Positions 36,271-46,337 are shown, counted from the first letter of the stretch. The stretch is 64,000 nt of DNA from Burkholderiales bacterium C2 (GCA_005503085.1 SCOI01000001.1:399344-463343), one strand, 5' to 3'. Program-made: numbers and translations. The notes: generated by a model from the letters alone, not told the origin.

Positions 36271-37566
36271 ATGGCCACATTGAAACTGAACAAAAAGAAC
36301 AACAAACCCGGCGCCGTCGACAAACCCGAGGGCGAGCGCCGCGGCCCCTTGCGCGGCAAGGGCGTCTCGCGCCCGCGCCAGAGCCTGGCGGCGGCCCAGA
36401 CCGAACGCGCCGAACGCCAGGCCGCTTTCGAGCAGCGCCGTGCCGCTGAGGAAGCTAAGCAGCAACGCCCAGCCGCGGCCCGGCCGCCACGCCGCGACGA
36501 CGGCCCGCGCTTCGAGGACCGTCGCCCGCAACGCCGCAGCGAAGGCGCACAGCAGCCCTACGAACGCCAGGACCGCCCCGTGCGCGGCCCCCGGCCCGAG
36601 TTTGCCGGTGAGCCGAGCCGGCGCGATCCGCGCCATGAGCCGCGCCCGGAGGCCCGTCAGGAAGACCGCCAGGAGCCGCGCCGCGACCAGCGCCGCGCCA
36701 CCGGTCCGCGCCCCAACGTCCGCCCGCCGGAGCCGCGTGCCTTCCCGCAGCGCCCGGCGCCGCGTCACCGGGACGACGACGATGACGACGACAACTACCG
36801 CGACCCGAGCAGCGAGGGCGAACGCCTGTCCAAGCACATGACCGCGCTGGGCATGGCCTCGCGGCGCGAGGCCGATGAGTGGATAGGCGCGGGCTGGGTG
36901 CGGGTGGACGGCAAGATGGCCGTGCTGGGCCAGCGCGTACAGCCTGGGGTGAAGATAGAGATTGACCCGCGTGCCCACAAGGAGCAGGCCAAGCAGGTCA
37001 CCATCTTGCTGAACAAGCCGATCGGCTATGTCTCCGGCCAGGCCGAGGACGGCTATGAGCCGGCCTCGGTGCTGATCAAGAGCGCCAACCAGTGGAGCGA
37101 AGACCCCTCGGGCCTGAAGTTCCACATCGGCCACAGCCGCGGTCTGGCGCCCGCCGGCCGCCTGGACATCGATTCGACCGGCCTGCTGGTGCTGACCCAG
37201 GACGGCCGCGTCGCCAAGACGCTGATCGGCGAGGACTCCAAGGTCGAGAAGGAATACCTGGTGCGCGTCGAGCTGGCCGGCGAAGGCGCGCCGATGGTGC
37301 GCTTCCCGGCGCAAGACCTGGCCCTGCTGAACCATGGGCTGGAGCTGGACGGTGTGCAGCTGAAGCCCGCCAAGGTCAGCTGGATCAATGACGACCAGCT
37401 GCGCTTCGTGCTGCGCGAGGGCCGCAAGCGCCAGATCCGCCGCATGTGCGAGCTGGTCGGACTCAAGGTCGTGGGCCTGAAGCGGGTGCGCATCGGCCGC
37501 ATCAATCTGGGCCATCTGCCGCCCGGCCAGTGGCGCTTTCTGTCGCCCTGGGAGCGCTTTGATTGA
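36271..37566 (+). CDS. rluF: 23S rRNA pseudouridine synthase, RluF-like, with long Arg-rich N-terminus
   Basis: 431 residues from the ATG at 36271 (AGGAG, five-base spacing). Residues 1-~185 are a low-complexity, Arg/Pro/Glu/Gln-rich tail, probably disordered and RNA-binding. Then follow an S4 domain ([25 protein letters not shown]) and the RsuA/RluB/E/F-type catalytic domain: [14 protein letters not shown] contains the nucleophilic Asp, and [10 protein letters not shown] is diagnostic. The RluF assignment is by overall likeness; RluB is a possible alternative. The stop overlaps the TTG start of the MFS gene. Confidence 0.87.
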   Translation: MATLKLNKKNNKPGAVDKPEGERRGPLRGKGVSRPRQSLAAAQTERAERQAAFEQRRAAEEAKQQRPAAARPPRRDDGPRFEDRRPQRRSEGAQQPYERQDRPVRGPRPEFAGEPSRRDPRHEPRPEARQEDRQEPRRDQRRATGPRPNVRPPEPRAFPQRPAPRHRDDDDDDDNYRDPSSEGERLSKHMTALGMASRREADEWIGAGWVRVDGKMAVLGQRVQPGVKIEIDPRAHKEQAKQVTILLNKPIGYVSGQAEDGYEPASVLIKSANQWSEDPSGLKFHIGHSRGLAPAGRLDIDSTGLLVLTQDGRVAKTLIGEDSKVEKEYLVRVELAGEGAPMVRFPAQDLALLNHGLELDGVQLKPAKVSWINDDQLRFVLREGRKRQIRRMCELVGLKVVGLKRVRIGRINLGHLPPGQWRFLSPWERFD

Positions 37567-38783
37567 AAACGCCCCTCGCACCGACGCTGGGCTGGCAGAT
37601 CGCCGCGCTGGCCCTGCTGCTGGGCCTGCAACCGATCAGCACCGATCTCTACCTGCCAGCCCTGCCCGCGCTGCGCGCCGATCTGGCTGCGCCGATGGCG
37701 GCCACCCAGCTGACCCTGTCGGCGCTGATGCTCTGCTTCGGCTTCGGCCAGCTGCTGCTGGGCCCGCTCAGCGATCGCATCGGCCGCCGGCCGGTGCTGC
37801 TGGCCGGGCTCGCGCTGTATGCCGGGGCCGCGGTGGCCGGCGCGCTGGCGGCCGACATCTGGCTGCTGGTGGTCTGCCGCGCGCTGCAGGGTCTGGCCCT
37901 GGCGGCCGCCGTGGTCGGCGCGCGCGCGATGCTGCGCGACTGGTTTGAGCCGCAGCAGGGCGCGCGCGTGATGGCGCGGGCGCTGGGCGGCCTCGGCCTG
38001 CTGGCAATGCTGGCGCCGCCGCTGGGCGGGGCGCTGGCGGGCGCCTTCGGCTGGCGCTGGGCCCTGCTGGCCATTGCGTTGGCCGGCGCGGCGGCGCTGG
38101 CCCTGGTGACACTGCGCATCCCTGAGAGCCTGGCAAGACCTGACCCCGAGGCGCTGCGGCCGCGCCGCCTGCTGGCCAACTGGGCCCTGGTACTGGCCCA
38201 CCCCTCGTTTCGCGCCTACACCCTGCTGACCAGCCTGGCCTACGGCACGCTCTACACCTTTCTGGCCGCCTCGGCCTTTGTCTTCATCGAGGTGCTGGGC
38301 CTGTCGCGCGGCCATTACGGCCTGCTGGTGGGTCTGGGCGCCGGTATCTATGTGCTGGGCACCCTGCTGTGCCGGCGCTGGCTGGCGCGGCTGAGCCTGG
38401 CCCGCACGGTGCGGCGCGGCGCCTTCTTCACCGTCACCGGTGCCTGCGGCATGGGTCTGGCTGCCTGGGTCTGGCCGCCCTCGGTCTGGGCGCTGATGAT
38501 TCCGCATGTCTTCATCATGCTGGGCCATGGCGTGCTGCAACCCTGTAGCCAGGCCGGCGCGGTCGGCCCCTTCCCCCAGCAGGCCGGCGCGGCGGCGGCT
38601 CTGTCGGGCTTCGCCTCGGCCCTGGCGGCCTTCGCGCTGGGCGGCTGGCTGGGCCTGAGCCTGGATGGCACGGTGCGGACCATGGCCGGGACGATGATGG
38701 TGCTGGGCCTGGCCGCTGCCGTCTGCGGCTGGACCCTGGTGCAGTCGCAGGAGCGGCACTTGCGGCCGGTGGTGCCCGCATGA
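37563..38783 (+). CDS. MFS multidrug efflux protein, Bcr/CflA family
   Basis: 406 residues, TTG start overlapping the previous stop (TTGA). Twelve-helix MFS with [14 protein letters not shown] at helix 1, loop motif [14 protein letters not shown], and the drug/H+ antiporter motif region [20 protein letters not shown]. Bcr/CflA members export bicyclomycin, chloramphenicol and other small compounds. The substrate here is unknown. It overlaps miaA by four bases. Confidence 0.9.
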   Translation: MKTPLAPTLGWQIAALALLLGLQPISTDLYLPALPALRADLAAPMAATQLTLSALMLCFGFGQLLLGPLSDRIGRRPVLLAGLALYAGAAVAGALAADIWLLVVCRALQGLALAAAVVGARAMLRDWFEPQQGARVMARALGGLGLLAMLAPPLGGALAGAFGWRWALLAIALAGAAALALVTLRIPESLARPDPEALRPRRLLANWALVLAHPSFRAYTLLTSLAYGTLYTFLAASAFVFIEVLGLSRGHYGLLVGLGAGIYVLGTLLCRRWLARLSLARTVRRGAFFTVTGACGMGLAAWVWPPSVWALMIPHVFIMLGHGVLQPCSQAGAVGPFPQQAGAAAALSGFASALAAFALGGWLGLSLDGTVRTMAGTMMVLGLAAAVCGWTLVQSQERHLRPVVPA

Positions 38784-39715
38784 AGCTCGGCCCGATCTGC
38801 CTGGCCGGCCCGACCGGCAGCGGCAAGACCGCCGGCGCGCTGGCGCTGGCCGAGGTGCTGCCCATCGAGATCATCAGCGTCGACTCGGCCCTGGTCTATC
38901 GTGGCATGGACATCGGCACGGCCAAACCCACACCGGCCGAGCTGGCCGCCGTGCCGCACCACCTGATCGACATTCTCGACCCGCTGGACAGCTACAGCGC
39001 CGCCCAGTTCGCCAAGGACGCGCAGCGCCTGGCCGCCGAGATCTTGGCGCGCGGCAAGCTGCCGTTGCTGGTCGGCGGCACCATGCTTTACTTCAAGGCC
39101 TTGTTCGACGGCCTGTCGACCCTGCCGCAGGGCGATGAGGCCCTGCGCGCGCGGCTCGATGCCGAGGCCGCCGCGATCGGCTGGCCGGCCATGCATGCGA
39201 AGCTGGCCGAGGTCGACCCGGTCACTGCGGCCCGCCTGGCGCCCGGCGACTCGCAGCGCATCCAGCGCGCGCTGGAGGTCTGGCATCTGGCAGGCAAGCC
39301 GCTGTCGGTGCTGCATGCCGAGCAGGAGCGCAGCGCCGGCGTCGACTGGCCGCTGCTGTCGCTGGAGCCCAGCGACCGCGCCTGGCTGCACCAGCGCCTG
39401 GCGCAGCGCTTTGCGCAGATGCTGGACCAGGGCCTGATCGCCGAGGTCGAGCGCCTGCGCGCGCGCGGCGATCTGCATCTGGGCCTGCCGGCTATGCGCT
39501 GCGTCGGCTACCGGCAGGTCTGGGAGGCGCTGGACTCTGGCGACATGAAGACGCTGCCCGAGCGCGGCATCGCCGCGACCCGGCAGCTGGCCAAGCGCCA
39601 GCACACTTGGCTGCGCAGCATGCCGCAGCGCCAGGTGATCGCCTGCGAGTCGCCCGAGGCGCCGCTGCATCTGCTGGCAGCCGTGCACCGGCTGCTCCAC
39701 GACGAGCGCGCATGA
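38780..39715 (+). CDS. miaA: tRNA dimethylallyltransferase
   Basis: 311 residues. P-loop [27 protein letters not shown] for substrate binding, and [13 protein letters not shown] are standard. It prenylates A37 of tRNAs reading UNN codons. It sits in a coupled row after the MFS gene, a common placement near mutL. Confidence 0.97.
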   Translation: MKLGPICLAGPTGSGKTAGALALAEVLPIEIISVDSALVYRGMDIGTAKPTPAELAAVPHHLIDILDPLDSYSAAQFAKDAQRLAAEILARGKLPLLVGGTMLYFKALFDGLSTLPQGDEALRARLDAEAAAIGWPAMHAKLAEVDPVTAARLAPGDSQRIQRALEVWHLAGKPLSVLHAEQERSAGVDWPLLSLEPSDRAWLHQRLAQRFAQMLDQGLIAEVERLRARGDLHLGLPAMRCVGYRQVWEALDSGDMKTLPERGIAATRQLAKRQHTWLRSMPQRQVIACESPEAPLHLLAAVHRLLHDERA

Positions 39716-40380
39716 CGACCGTTCTTGAGGCCCGCGGCCTGGCCAAGCGCTATGGCGACACCCCCGTGTTTGCCGGCATCGAGCTGCGCCTGGAAGCCGG
39801 CGAGCTGGTGGCGCTGCTGGGCGAATCGGGCTGCGGCAAGTCCACCTTGCTGAACTGCCTGGCCGGGCTGGACCGGCTGGATCAGGGTCAGGTCTTGCTG
39901 GCCGGCCAGGACATCGCCGCGCTGCCCGAGCAGGCCCAGGCCTTGCTACGCCGCCGCCATCTGGGCTTTGTGTTCCAGGCCTTTCATCTGCTGCCGCATC
40001 TGACGGTGGCCGACAACGTCGGCCTGCCGCTGCTGCTGCTCGACGCGCCCGACGCCGGCCGCGTGCGGCAGATGCTCGCGGCGGTGGGCCTTGAGGAGCT
40101 CGATTCCCGCCTGCCGCGCCAGCTCTCCGGCGGGCAGTTGCAGCGCGTCGCGATCGCCCGCGCGCTGGTGCACCGCCCGGCCCTGGTGCTGGCCGACGAG
40201 CCCACCGGCAATCTGGACCCGCGCCATGCCGCCCAGGTGCTGGACTTGCTGCGCCAGCAGTGCAAGCAGGAAGGCGCGGCCTGCCTGCTGGTGACCCATT
40301 CCGAACGCGCCGCTGCCGCCGCCGATCGCGGCCTGCTGATGAGCGATCAGCCGGGCCTGCAGCCATGGCACGCTGGCTGA
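39712..40380 (+). CDS. ABC transporter ATPase, LolD/YbbA type
   Basis: 222 residues, ATGA overlap with miaA. Walker [10 protein letters not shown], signature [15 protein letters not shown], Walker [13 protein letters not shown]. MacB/LolD-type ATPases work with FtsX-like permeases, which follows directly with a 16-bp overlap. Together with the CrtC/AttH-like gene downstream it recalls attEFGH clusters. Confidence 0.92.
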   Translation: MTTVLEARGLAKRYGDTPVFAGIELRLEAGELVALLGESGCGKSTLLNCLAGLDRLDQGQVLLAGQDIAALPEQAQALLRRRHLGFVFQAFHLLPHLTVADNVGLPLLLLDAPDAGRVRQMLAAVGLEELDSRLPRQLSGGQLQRVAIARALVHRPALVLADEPTGNLDPRHAAQVLDLLRQQCKQEGAACLLVTHSERAAAAADRGLLMSDQPGLQPWHAG

Positions 40381-42893
40381 TCGCGCTGTCCTGGCCGGCA
40401 CTGAAGGCCCAGTGGGGCCGGCAGTTGCTGGCCTTGCTGGCGATCGCGCTGGGCGTGGCCCTGGCCTTTGGCGTGCAGCTGCTGAACGGCTCGGCGCTGG
40501 CCGAGTTCGGCGCGGCCCAGCGCAGCCTGTCGGGCACGCCCGATCTGCTGCTGCGCGGCAGCGATGGGCGGCCGCTGGACGAAGCCCTGCTGGAGCGGCT
40601 GATGCAAGCGCCCCAGGTCCAGCAGGTGGCGCCGGTGATCGAAGGGCAGGCCCAGGTCTTGACCGAGGGGCGCTTCAATCTGCGCCTGCTCGGCCTGGAT
40701 GCCTTGCAGACCGCCCAGTTCAATCCGGCCCTGCTGCCCCGGGCATTTGACGAGGGCCAAGCCTTGCAATCGCTGCTGGCGCCGGACGCGCTGTTCCTCA
40801 ACGAGGCGGCGCTGCGGCGCCTGCCCAGCCCGCGCCCGCTCAGCGTGCGGCTGCGGCTGGTGGACGAGGATGGTCAGCCTCGCGATGTCGAGCTGCGCGT
40901 GGCCGGCAGCGTCGCCGCCCCCGGCGCACCGCTGGCGGTGCTGGATATCGCGGCCGCCCAGGCCCTGTTCGGGCGACTCGGCCGGCTGGACCGCATCGAG
41001 CTGCGACTGCAAGCCGGGGTCCAGGCTCAGGACCTGACCCTGCCCGAGGGCAGCGTCGCCGCAGCGCCGCAGGACGAGCAAGACCAGATGGCGCAGCTGA
41101 CCCGCGCCTACCGCGTCAATCTGGGCGTGCTGTCGCTGATGGCCTTGTTCACCGGTGGCTTTCTGGTGTTCGCGGTGATCTCGCTGTCGGTGGCCCAGCG
41201 CCTGCCGCAGCTGGCGCTGCTCGGTGTGCTGGGCATGAGCGCGCGCGAACGCATGCGGCTGGTGCTGGCCGAGGCCGCACTGCTGGGCCTGCTGGGCAGC
41301 GGCCTGGGCCTGGCGCTGGGTGCCGGTCTGGCCGCGCTGGGACTGCGCCTGCTGGGCGGCGATCTGGGCAGCGGCCTGCTCGGCGGCCCGCTGGGTGGCA
41401 ATGGGCCGGCCTTGCGGCTTGAACCCTGGCAGATGCTGTTGTTCGGCGGCCTGGGGCTGGCGGTCAGCCTGCTCAGCGCGCTGCTGCCGGCCTTGGCCGT
41501 GCGACGCATGGCGGTGGCCCAGGTACTCAAGGGCCTGGGCACCGAGTTGCAGCCGCGGTTGCCGCGCGGGCTGGCGCCGGCTCTGCTGCTGGCCGGCGTG
41601 CTGCTGGCCCTGTTGCCGCCGTTTGGCGGCGTGCCGCTGGCCGCCTATCTGGCCATGCTCTGCCTACTGATGGGCGGCATCGCGGCCATGCCCGGCCTGG
41701 TGCGCCTGCTGACCCGGCTGCTGCCAGGCCGGCGCAGCGCCGGTCTGATGCTGCTGAGGGAGCGCGCCCGCGACCAGGCTGGCGCGGCCACGCAGATGCT
41801 GGCCGGCGTGCTGGTGGCGCTGGCCCTGTCGGTGGCGATGCTGGTGATGGTGCACAGCTTCCGCGCCTCGCTGCAGGACTGGCTGCGCCAGATGCTGCCG
41901 GCCGACCTCTATCTGCGCAGCAGCCTGCAGAGCAAGGGAAACACAGCCCCGCTGGCGCCGGACTTCATCGAGGCGGTGCGCGCCAGCGGCCTGGCGCAAG
42001 ACCTGGCCCCGCAGCGCAGCCGCCGCGCCTGGACCGTTGATCAGACCGAGCTGAGCCTGCTGGCACGCGCCATCCGCGACGAGAACCGGCTGCCGCTGGT
42101 CGGGCCGCTGGCTGAGCCGCCGGCGCCGGGTTTGATGCCCATCTACATCAACGAGGCGATGCGCGACCAGCAGGCGCTGCGGCCCGGCGCGCGGCTGGCA
42201 CTGAGCCTGAGCCCCGGTTCAGCGGCGCCGCCGACCCTGCAGTTCTTTGTGCGCGGCGTCTGGCGCGACTACAGCCGCCAGAGCGGCGCGCTGCTGATGT
42301 CGCTGGCCGACTATCAGCGCTGGAGCGGCGACACCCGCATCACCGAGCTGTCGCTGTGGCTCCCGCCGGGCACTGACCTCGTGCAGGCCCAGGCCAGGCT
42401 GCGCGCGCTGGCCGCCGACCCGGCCGATCTGGAACTGGCCGCCACCGGCGAGCTGCTGGCGCTGTCGCTGCGCCTGTTCGACCGCAGCTTCGCGGTCACC
42501 TACTGGCTGCAGGCGGTGGCGCTGGGCCTGGGCCTGTTCGGCATCGCCGCCAGCCTGTCGGCCCAGCTGCTGGCGCGCAAACGCGAGTTCGGCCTGCTGC
42601 GGCATCTGGGCTTCACCCAGGCCCAGCTGCTGCGCCTGCTGGTGCTGGAGACGGGCCTGTTCACGGCAGCCGGCGCCCTGGCCGGCTTGGCCCTGGGCCT
42701 GGGCGTCAGCGCGGTGCTGGTCTGGGTGGTCAACCCGCAGAGCTTTCACTGGAGCATGGAATTGAGCCTGCCCAGCGCCCGCCTGGCCGCACTGCTGCTG
42801 GCGGTGATCGCCGCCTCGCTGCTAACCGCCTGGGCGAGCTTCGCCAAGGCCGGCAGGGTCGACGCGGTGCAGGCGGTGAGGGAGGATTGGTGA
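40365..42893 (+). CDS. ABC transporter permease, FtsX-like, two fused units
   Basis: 842 residues from the ATG at 40365. The N-terminal helix ([27 protein letters not shown]) precedes a periplasmic domain, a cluster of FtsX helices (residues ~255-390), a second helix group and periplasmic domain (~490-700), and a final FtsX domain at the C-terminus. Such tandem permeases extract or move lipids or peptides at the outer face of the inner membrane. The substrate is unknown. Confidence 0.9.
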   Translation: MARWLIALSWPALKAQWGRQLLALLAIALGVALAFGVQLLNGSALAEFGAAQRSLSGTPDLLLRGSDGRPLDEALLERLMQAPQVQQVAPVIEGQAQVLTEGRFNLRLLGLDALQTAQFNPALLPRAFDEGQALQSLLAPDALFLNEAALRRLPSPRPLSVRLRLVDEDGQPRDVELRVAGSVAAPGAPLAVLDIAAAQALFGRLGRLDRIELRLQAGVQAQDLTLPEGSVAAAPQDEQDQMAQLTRAYRVNLGVLSLMALFTGGFLVFAVISLSVAQRLPQLALLGVLGMSARERMRLVLAEAALLGLLGSGLGLALGAGLAALGLRLLGGDLGSGLLGGPLGGNGPALRLEPWQMLLFGGLGLAVSLLSALLPALAVRRMAVAQVLKGLGTELQPRLPRGLAPALLLAGVLLALLPPFGGVPLAAYLAMLCLLMGGIAAMPGLVRLLTRLLPGRRSAGLMLLRERARDQAGAATQMLAGVLVALALSVAMLVMVHSFRASLQDWLRQMLPADLYLRSSLQSKGNTAPLAPDFIEAVRASGLAQDLAPQRSRRAWTVDQTELSLLARAIRDENRLPLVGPLAEPPAPGLMPIYINEAMRDQQALRPGARLALSLSPGSAAPPTLQFFVRGVWRDYSRQSGALLMSLADYQRWSGDTRITELSLWLPPGTDLVQAQARLRALAADPADLELAATGELLALSLRLFDRSFAVTYWLQAVALGLGLFGIAASLSAQLLARKREFGLLRHLGFTQAQLLRLLVLETGLFTAAGALAGLALGLGVSAVLVWVVNPQSFHWSMELSLPSARLAALLLAVIAASLLTAWASFAKAGRVDAVQAVREDW

Positions 42894-43026
42894 GCGCCGC
42901 GGAGCGCCTGTCGGCGGCTTCTGCAGGTCGAGCGGGCCGTGTCGCAGTTGGTCATTCGGGCCGCTTGGCCAGCACAGCTCGCCCTGATACTGCGCGCCAG
43001 CCCTCACCGCTTCAAGGAGCACAAGA

Positions 43027-43929
43027 ATGAAGAACACGCTGGCCATCTCCCCGCAGTCGACACCACAGCCCTCTCCCGGCCCTGATGTCAAACCTTCGCT
43101 GCTGGCCCGCTATGCGCTGCTGCGGGTGCTGCTGGGTTCCTTGATGGTGATCGCAGCGATGTCGGTCGTGATGGTGCTGGCCGAGAATCTGCCCAAGTCC
43201 GCACGCCTGCTGTGGCCACAGCTGCTGGCGGCGGTGCTGATGGCGGCCGCCTTCCGCTTCTATGCTTTGCGCATCGATCGCCGGCCCGCCACCGAATTCG
43301 CCAGCGCTGGCGCAGCGCGCGAGCTGGGTCTCGGCCTGCTGGGCGGCGCGCTGCTGGTGGTCACGGTGTTTGGCGCTTTGGCATTGCTGAATGTCTTTCA
43401 TCTGCAGGGCATTCATCCGGTCGGACTGGCCACATTGAAATCATTCGGAGACATGACCCTGGTGGCCGTGTTTGAGGAGTTGCTGGTGCGCGGCATCCTG
43501 TTCAAGGCGCTGGAACGGGTGCTGGGCAGTGTGCCGGCCTTGCTGGCTTCGTCACTGCTTTTCGGCCTGGCGCATCTGCCCAACGACGGTGCCACCCTGC
43601 TGTCAACACTCAACGTCACCGTCGCCGGCATTCTCTTCGCAGCCGCCTACCTGGCCAGCGGGCGGCTCTGGCTGGGCATCGGCTTGCACCTGGCCTGGAA
43701 CTTCTGTGCCGGCCATCTGTTCTCGGCCGTCGTGTCGGGACACAAGGCCGAGGCCGGCCTGCTGTATGGCCAACTGGCCGGGCCAAACTGGTTGACCGGC
43801 GGCGCCTTCGGCATCGAAGGCTCGGTCATCACGCTGCTCGCATTGCTGGGCACCTGCGCCCTGCTGCTGGCGTTGGCACATCGCCGTGGCCGGCTGCTGC
43901 CACGACCATCCAGGCAGGCTGCGCCGTGA
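43027..43929 (+). CDS. CPBP-family intramembrane metalloprotease
   Basis: 300 residues with AAGGAG before the ATG. Eight or so membrane helices, with the three CPBP motifs FEELLVRG (E150, E151, R155), FGLAHL and HLAWNF that build a metal-dependent protease site. Known CPBP/Abi members process prenylated proteins or confer bacteriocin self-immunity. It lies 133 bp after the permease and its stop overlaps the AttH-like gene, so it is in that operon or starts a sub-operon. Confidence 0.9.
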   Translation: MKNTLAISPQSTPQPSPGPDVKPSLLARYALLRVLLGSLMVIAAMSVVMVLAENLPKSARLLWPQLLAAVLMAAAFRFYALRIDRRPATEFASAGAARELGLGLLGGALLVVTVFGALALLNVFHLQGIHPVGLATLKSFGDMTLVAVFEELLVRGILFKALERVLGSVPALLASSLLFGLAHLPNDGATLLSTLNVTVAGILFAAAYLASGRLWLGIGLHLAWNFCAGHLFSAVVSGHKAEAGLLYGQLAGPNWLTGGAFGIEGSVITLLALLGTCALLLALAHRRGRLLPRPSRQAAP

Positions 43930-45035
43930 TAGGCAGGCGCGGTTTGCTTCTCTGGGCCCTGGTCACGATGCCGGACATCGCGGCGGCAGCACCGGCCGTG
44001 TCGAGCGTGTCGGGCATCCGCCGCCGCCCGCTGCAGTTCCCGCGCGACTTCGGTGCGCACCCCGAGACCGGCATCGAGTGGTGGTACCTGACCGGGCTGC
44101 TGGGTGCGGACGAGGCGCAGCCGCCGCTGTTCGGCTACCAGCTGACCTTTTTCCGCCTGCGCAACCGCGACCCCGCCGTGCAGTCGCATCCCAGCGCGCT
44201 GGCACCGCGCCAGTTGCTGCTGGGCCATGTGGCGCTGAGCGATCTGCGCGCGGGGCGCCTGCATCATGACCAGCGGCTGGCGCGCGCCAGCGCCGGCGGC
44301 ATCCAGGCCGCCGAGGCCGATTGCGATGTGCGCCTGCGCGACTGGCGTCTGCGGCGCAGTGCCGATGACGACCGCTATCGTGCCCGCTTCGGCAGCGCCC
44401 ATGCCGGATTCGCGCTTGACCTGGACCTGCACAGCGCGCTGCCGCCGCTGCTGCAGGGCGATGCCGGCTATTCGCGCAAAGGCCCCGAGGAGAGTCAGGC
44501 CAGCCACTACTACAGCCGCAGCCAGATGCAGACCAAGGCTCGGCTGAAACTGGGTGATCGCAGCCTGACGCTGCAAGGCCACTCCTGGCTGGACCACGAG
44601 TGGAGCGACAGCCTGCTGGCGCCCGAGGCGGTCGGCTGGGACTGGCTGGGGCTGAATCTGCTGGACGGCAGCGCGCTGACAGCGTTCCGATTGCGCCGCG
44701 CCGATGGCAGCAGCCTGTGGACCGGCGGCAGCTGGCGCGAGAGCGGCGGCCGCGTGCGCAGTTTCGGCAATGGCGAGCTGCAGTTCCGGCCGGGCCGACG
44801 CTGGCGCAGCCCGGTCAGCCAGGCCGAGTACCCGGTGGAGTGGGGGCTGAGCACGCCTGTGCAGGCCGGGCTCCAAGTCAGGGCGATGTTCGATGCCCAG
44901 GAGATCGATGCCCGCGCCAGCAGCGGCCTGCTGTACTGGGAGGGCGCCAGCGAGCTGTTCGATGCCGGCGGCCGGCTGATCGGGCGTGGCTATCTGGAGA
45001 TGACCGGCTACACCCGGCGCATGGTTCTGCCCTAA
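43926..45035 (+). CDS. AttH/CrtC-like lipocalin-fold hydrolase, exported
   Basis: 369 residues, GTG start overlapping the CPBP stop. A twin-arginine-like signal (IGRRGLLLWALVTMPDIAAA) leads to FPRDFGAHPETGIEWWYLTG, YQLTFFRLR, and later GHSWLDHEWSDS and WDWLGLNLLDGS. These are the marks of the AttH/carotenoid 1,2-hydratase family (two lipocalin-like barrels). Genes of this kind usually adjoin ABC transporters of the LolD/FtsX type, as here. A true role in carotenoid synthesis is unlikely, as no crt genes are near. Confidence 0.88.
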   Translation: MIGRRGLLLWALVTMPDIAAAAPAVSSVSGIRRRPLQFPRDFGAHPETGIEWWYLTGLLGADEAQPPLFGYQLTFFRLRNRDPAVQSHPSALAPRQLLLGHVALSDLRAGRLHHDQRLARASAGGIQAAEADCDVRLRDWRLRRSADDDRYRARFGSAHAGFALDLDLHSALPPLLQGDAGYSRKGPEESQASHYYSRSQMQTKARLKLGDRSLTLQGHSWLDHEWSDSLLAPEAVGWDWLGLNLLDGSALTAFRLRRADGSSLWTGGSWRESGGRVRSFGNGELQFRPGRRWRSPVSQAEYPVEWGLSTPVQAGLQVRAMFDAQEIDARASSGLLYWEGASELFDAGGRLIGRGYLEMTGYTRRMVLP

Positions 45036-45045
45036 TGGGTCAGCC

Positions 45046-45855
45046 CTAGCCGCTGGTCACGCTGGAGCGGCCCGGCAGCAGGCCGGCACCGGCACGCACG
45101 CAGTTGCGGCCGGCCGACTTGGCCACATAGAGCGCCTCGTCGGCATCCGAGATCAGGTGGTCCAGCGTGATGTGCTCTGCATGCAGGGCCGCCACGCCGA
45201 GACTGGCGCTGACCGGCACCGGCTCGCCGCGCCAGCTGAAGTCCAGCGCCTCGATGCGCTCGCGGATGCGTTCGGCCACGTCCAGCGCCCCGAGCGGATC
45301 GGTGTGCGGCAGGAAGACGATGAACTCCTCACCGCCAAAACGCGCCAGCACATCGGGCTGGCGCAGGGTCTCGATGCTGACCTCGGCAATCTCGCGCAGC
45401 AGCTGGTCGCCGCACAGATGGCCGAAGCGGTCGTTGACCTGCTTGAAATGGTCGATGTCCATCAGCAGCAGCGCGCAAGACATCTCGTAACGCTTGGCGC
45501 GCGACCATTCGCGCTCAACCAGCTCCAGGAAATGGCGGCGGTTGAAGGTACCGGTCAGCGAGTCCAGCGTGGCGTGGCGGGTCATGTTCTTGTGCGCCTT
45601 GTCCAGGTGCTGGACCAGGCTCAGGAACAGGTAGCCGAACACGCTGGTGATGCTGATCGCACAGGTGCTGGCGGCCAGCGTAGCGATCAGGCGGTTGCCC
45701 TCGCCGAGCAGCGTGATGGCCAGCTGCGAGATGCCCACCGCCATCAGCCAGACCGCCCCCACCAACAGGGCCAGCGCACGCCACAGGCCCAGCTTCTGCA
45801 CCCACAGGTTCAGGGCCGGCAGCCAGGCGGGTGCTTCGACATCGTATTGCTGCAT
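45046..45855 (-). CDS. Diguanylate cyclase (GGDEF domain)
   Basis: 269 residues from the ATG at 45855 (MQQYDVEAPAW). Two membrane helices (~residues 18-65) are followed by a GGDEF domain starting at DSLTGTFNRRHF. The active loop is GGEEF (174-178). RQPD (165-168) lies five residues before it, an intact inhibitory I-site for product feedback. It should make c-di-GMP at the inner membrane. The short periplasmic loop offers no known sensor. Convergent with the AttH-like gene, ten bases apart. Confidence 0.93.
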   Translation of the reverse strand: MQQYDVEAPAWLPALNLWVQKLGLWRALALLVGAVWLMAVGISQLAITLLGEGNRLIATLAASTCAISITSVFGYLFLSLVQHLDKAHKNMTRHATLDSLTGTFNRRHFLELVEREWSRAKRYEMSCALLLMDIDHFKQVNDRFGHLCGDQLLREIAEVSIETLRQPDVLARFGGEEFIVFLPHTDPLGALDVAERIRERIEALDFSWRGEPVPVSASLGVAALHAEHITLDHLISDADEALYVAKSAGRNCVRAGAGLLPGRSSVTSG

Positions 45856-45948
45856 CGCGGGCCCATCATTCTCGACAACAACGCTATTCGACCACAGGCC
45901 GCCCCCTCCGCAGCGCCCCACCCCCAAGAGCGGGGCCCCAATATTGGC

Positions 45949-45954
45949 TACACT
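45949..45954 (+). promoter_or_regulatory. -10-like TACACT, eight bases before czcI-like ATG
   Basis: TACACT then eight bases then ATG 45963; no Shine-Dalgarno. A leaderless first gene for the metal-efflux cluster is suggested. Confidence 0.4.
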
Positions 45955-45962
45955 GCCGCCCC

Positions 45963-46310
45963 ATGCGCCGCTTTGTGCTGATCCTGATGCTGACCTTGCT
46001 GCCGCTCCAGTGGACCTGGGCGGCCGCGGCCAGCTATTGCGCGCACGAGACCGAGGCCAGCGCCGCCGCGCATTTCGGCCATCACCAGCACGAGCACCAG
46101 GACAGCGGTGACGCCGATGCTGAGGTCGATGGCAGCGGCATCGATGCCGATTGCCCCAGCTGCCATGGCGCGGTGGCCGGCATCATGATGGTGCATCCCC
46201 CCAAGCCGCATGACTGGCCGGCCGACAGCCAGGCCACGCCCTACCGGCGCTCGGTCACCGACGGCCTGCCCGAACGGCTGATACGCCCACCCCACACGTC
46301 CCCGGTCTGA
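45963..46310 (+). CDS. czcI: CzcI-like periplasmic protein of a heavy-metal efflux cluster
   Basis: 115 residues. Signal MRRFVLILMLTLLPLQWTWA, then YCAHETEASAAAHFGHHQHEHQ, an acidic stretch and CPSCHG. The length, the HFGHHQHEH run and the position before czcC match CzcI of Cupriavidus czc operons, a periplasmic metal-binding protein that influences efflux-gene expression. The symbol is by likeness and context. Confidence 0.8.
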   Translation: MRRFVLILMLTLLPLQWTWAAAASYCAHETEASAAAHFGHHQHEHQDSGDADAEVDGSGIDADCPSCHGAVAGIMMVHPPKPHDWPADSQATPYRRSVTDGLPERLIRPPHTSPV

Positions 46311-46320
46311 CGCTGCGACC

Positions 46321-46337
46321 GGGGCTTATACAGCCCC
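46321..46337 (+). repeat. Hairpin between czcI and czcC
   Basis: GGGGCT-TATAC-AGCCCC starts 10 bp past the czcI-like stop, with no T-run after it. It may limit read-through or protect the upstream message, giving unequal czcI and czcC levels. Confidence 0.45.

Noticed and set aside
34039..37581. 1180-codon minus-strand ORF across mutL and the pseudouridine synthase
   Set aside because: Shadow frame; low-complexity product. The plus-strand genes have complete motifs.
43926..45035. Carotenoid 1,2-hydratase pathway gene
   Set aside because: The family also covers AttH proteins, the neighbours are ABC transporter genes, and no other carotenoid gene is present.
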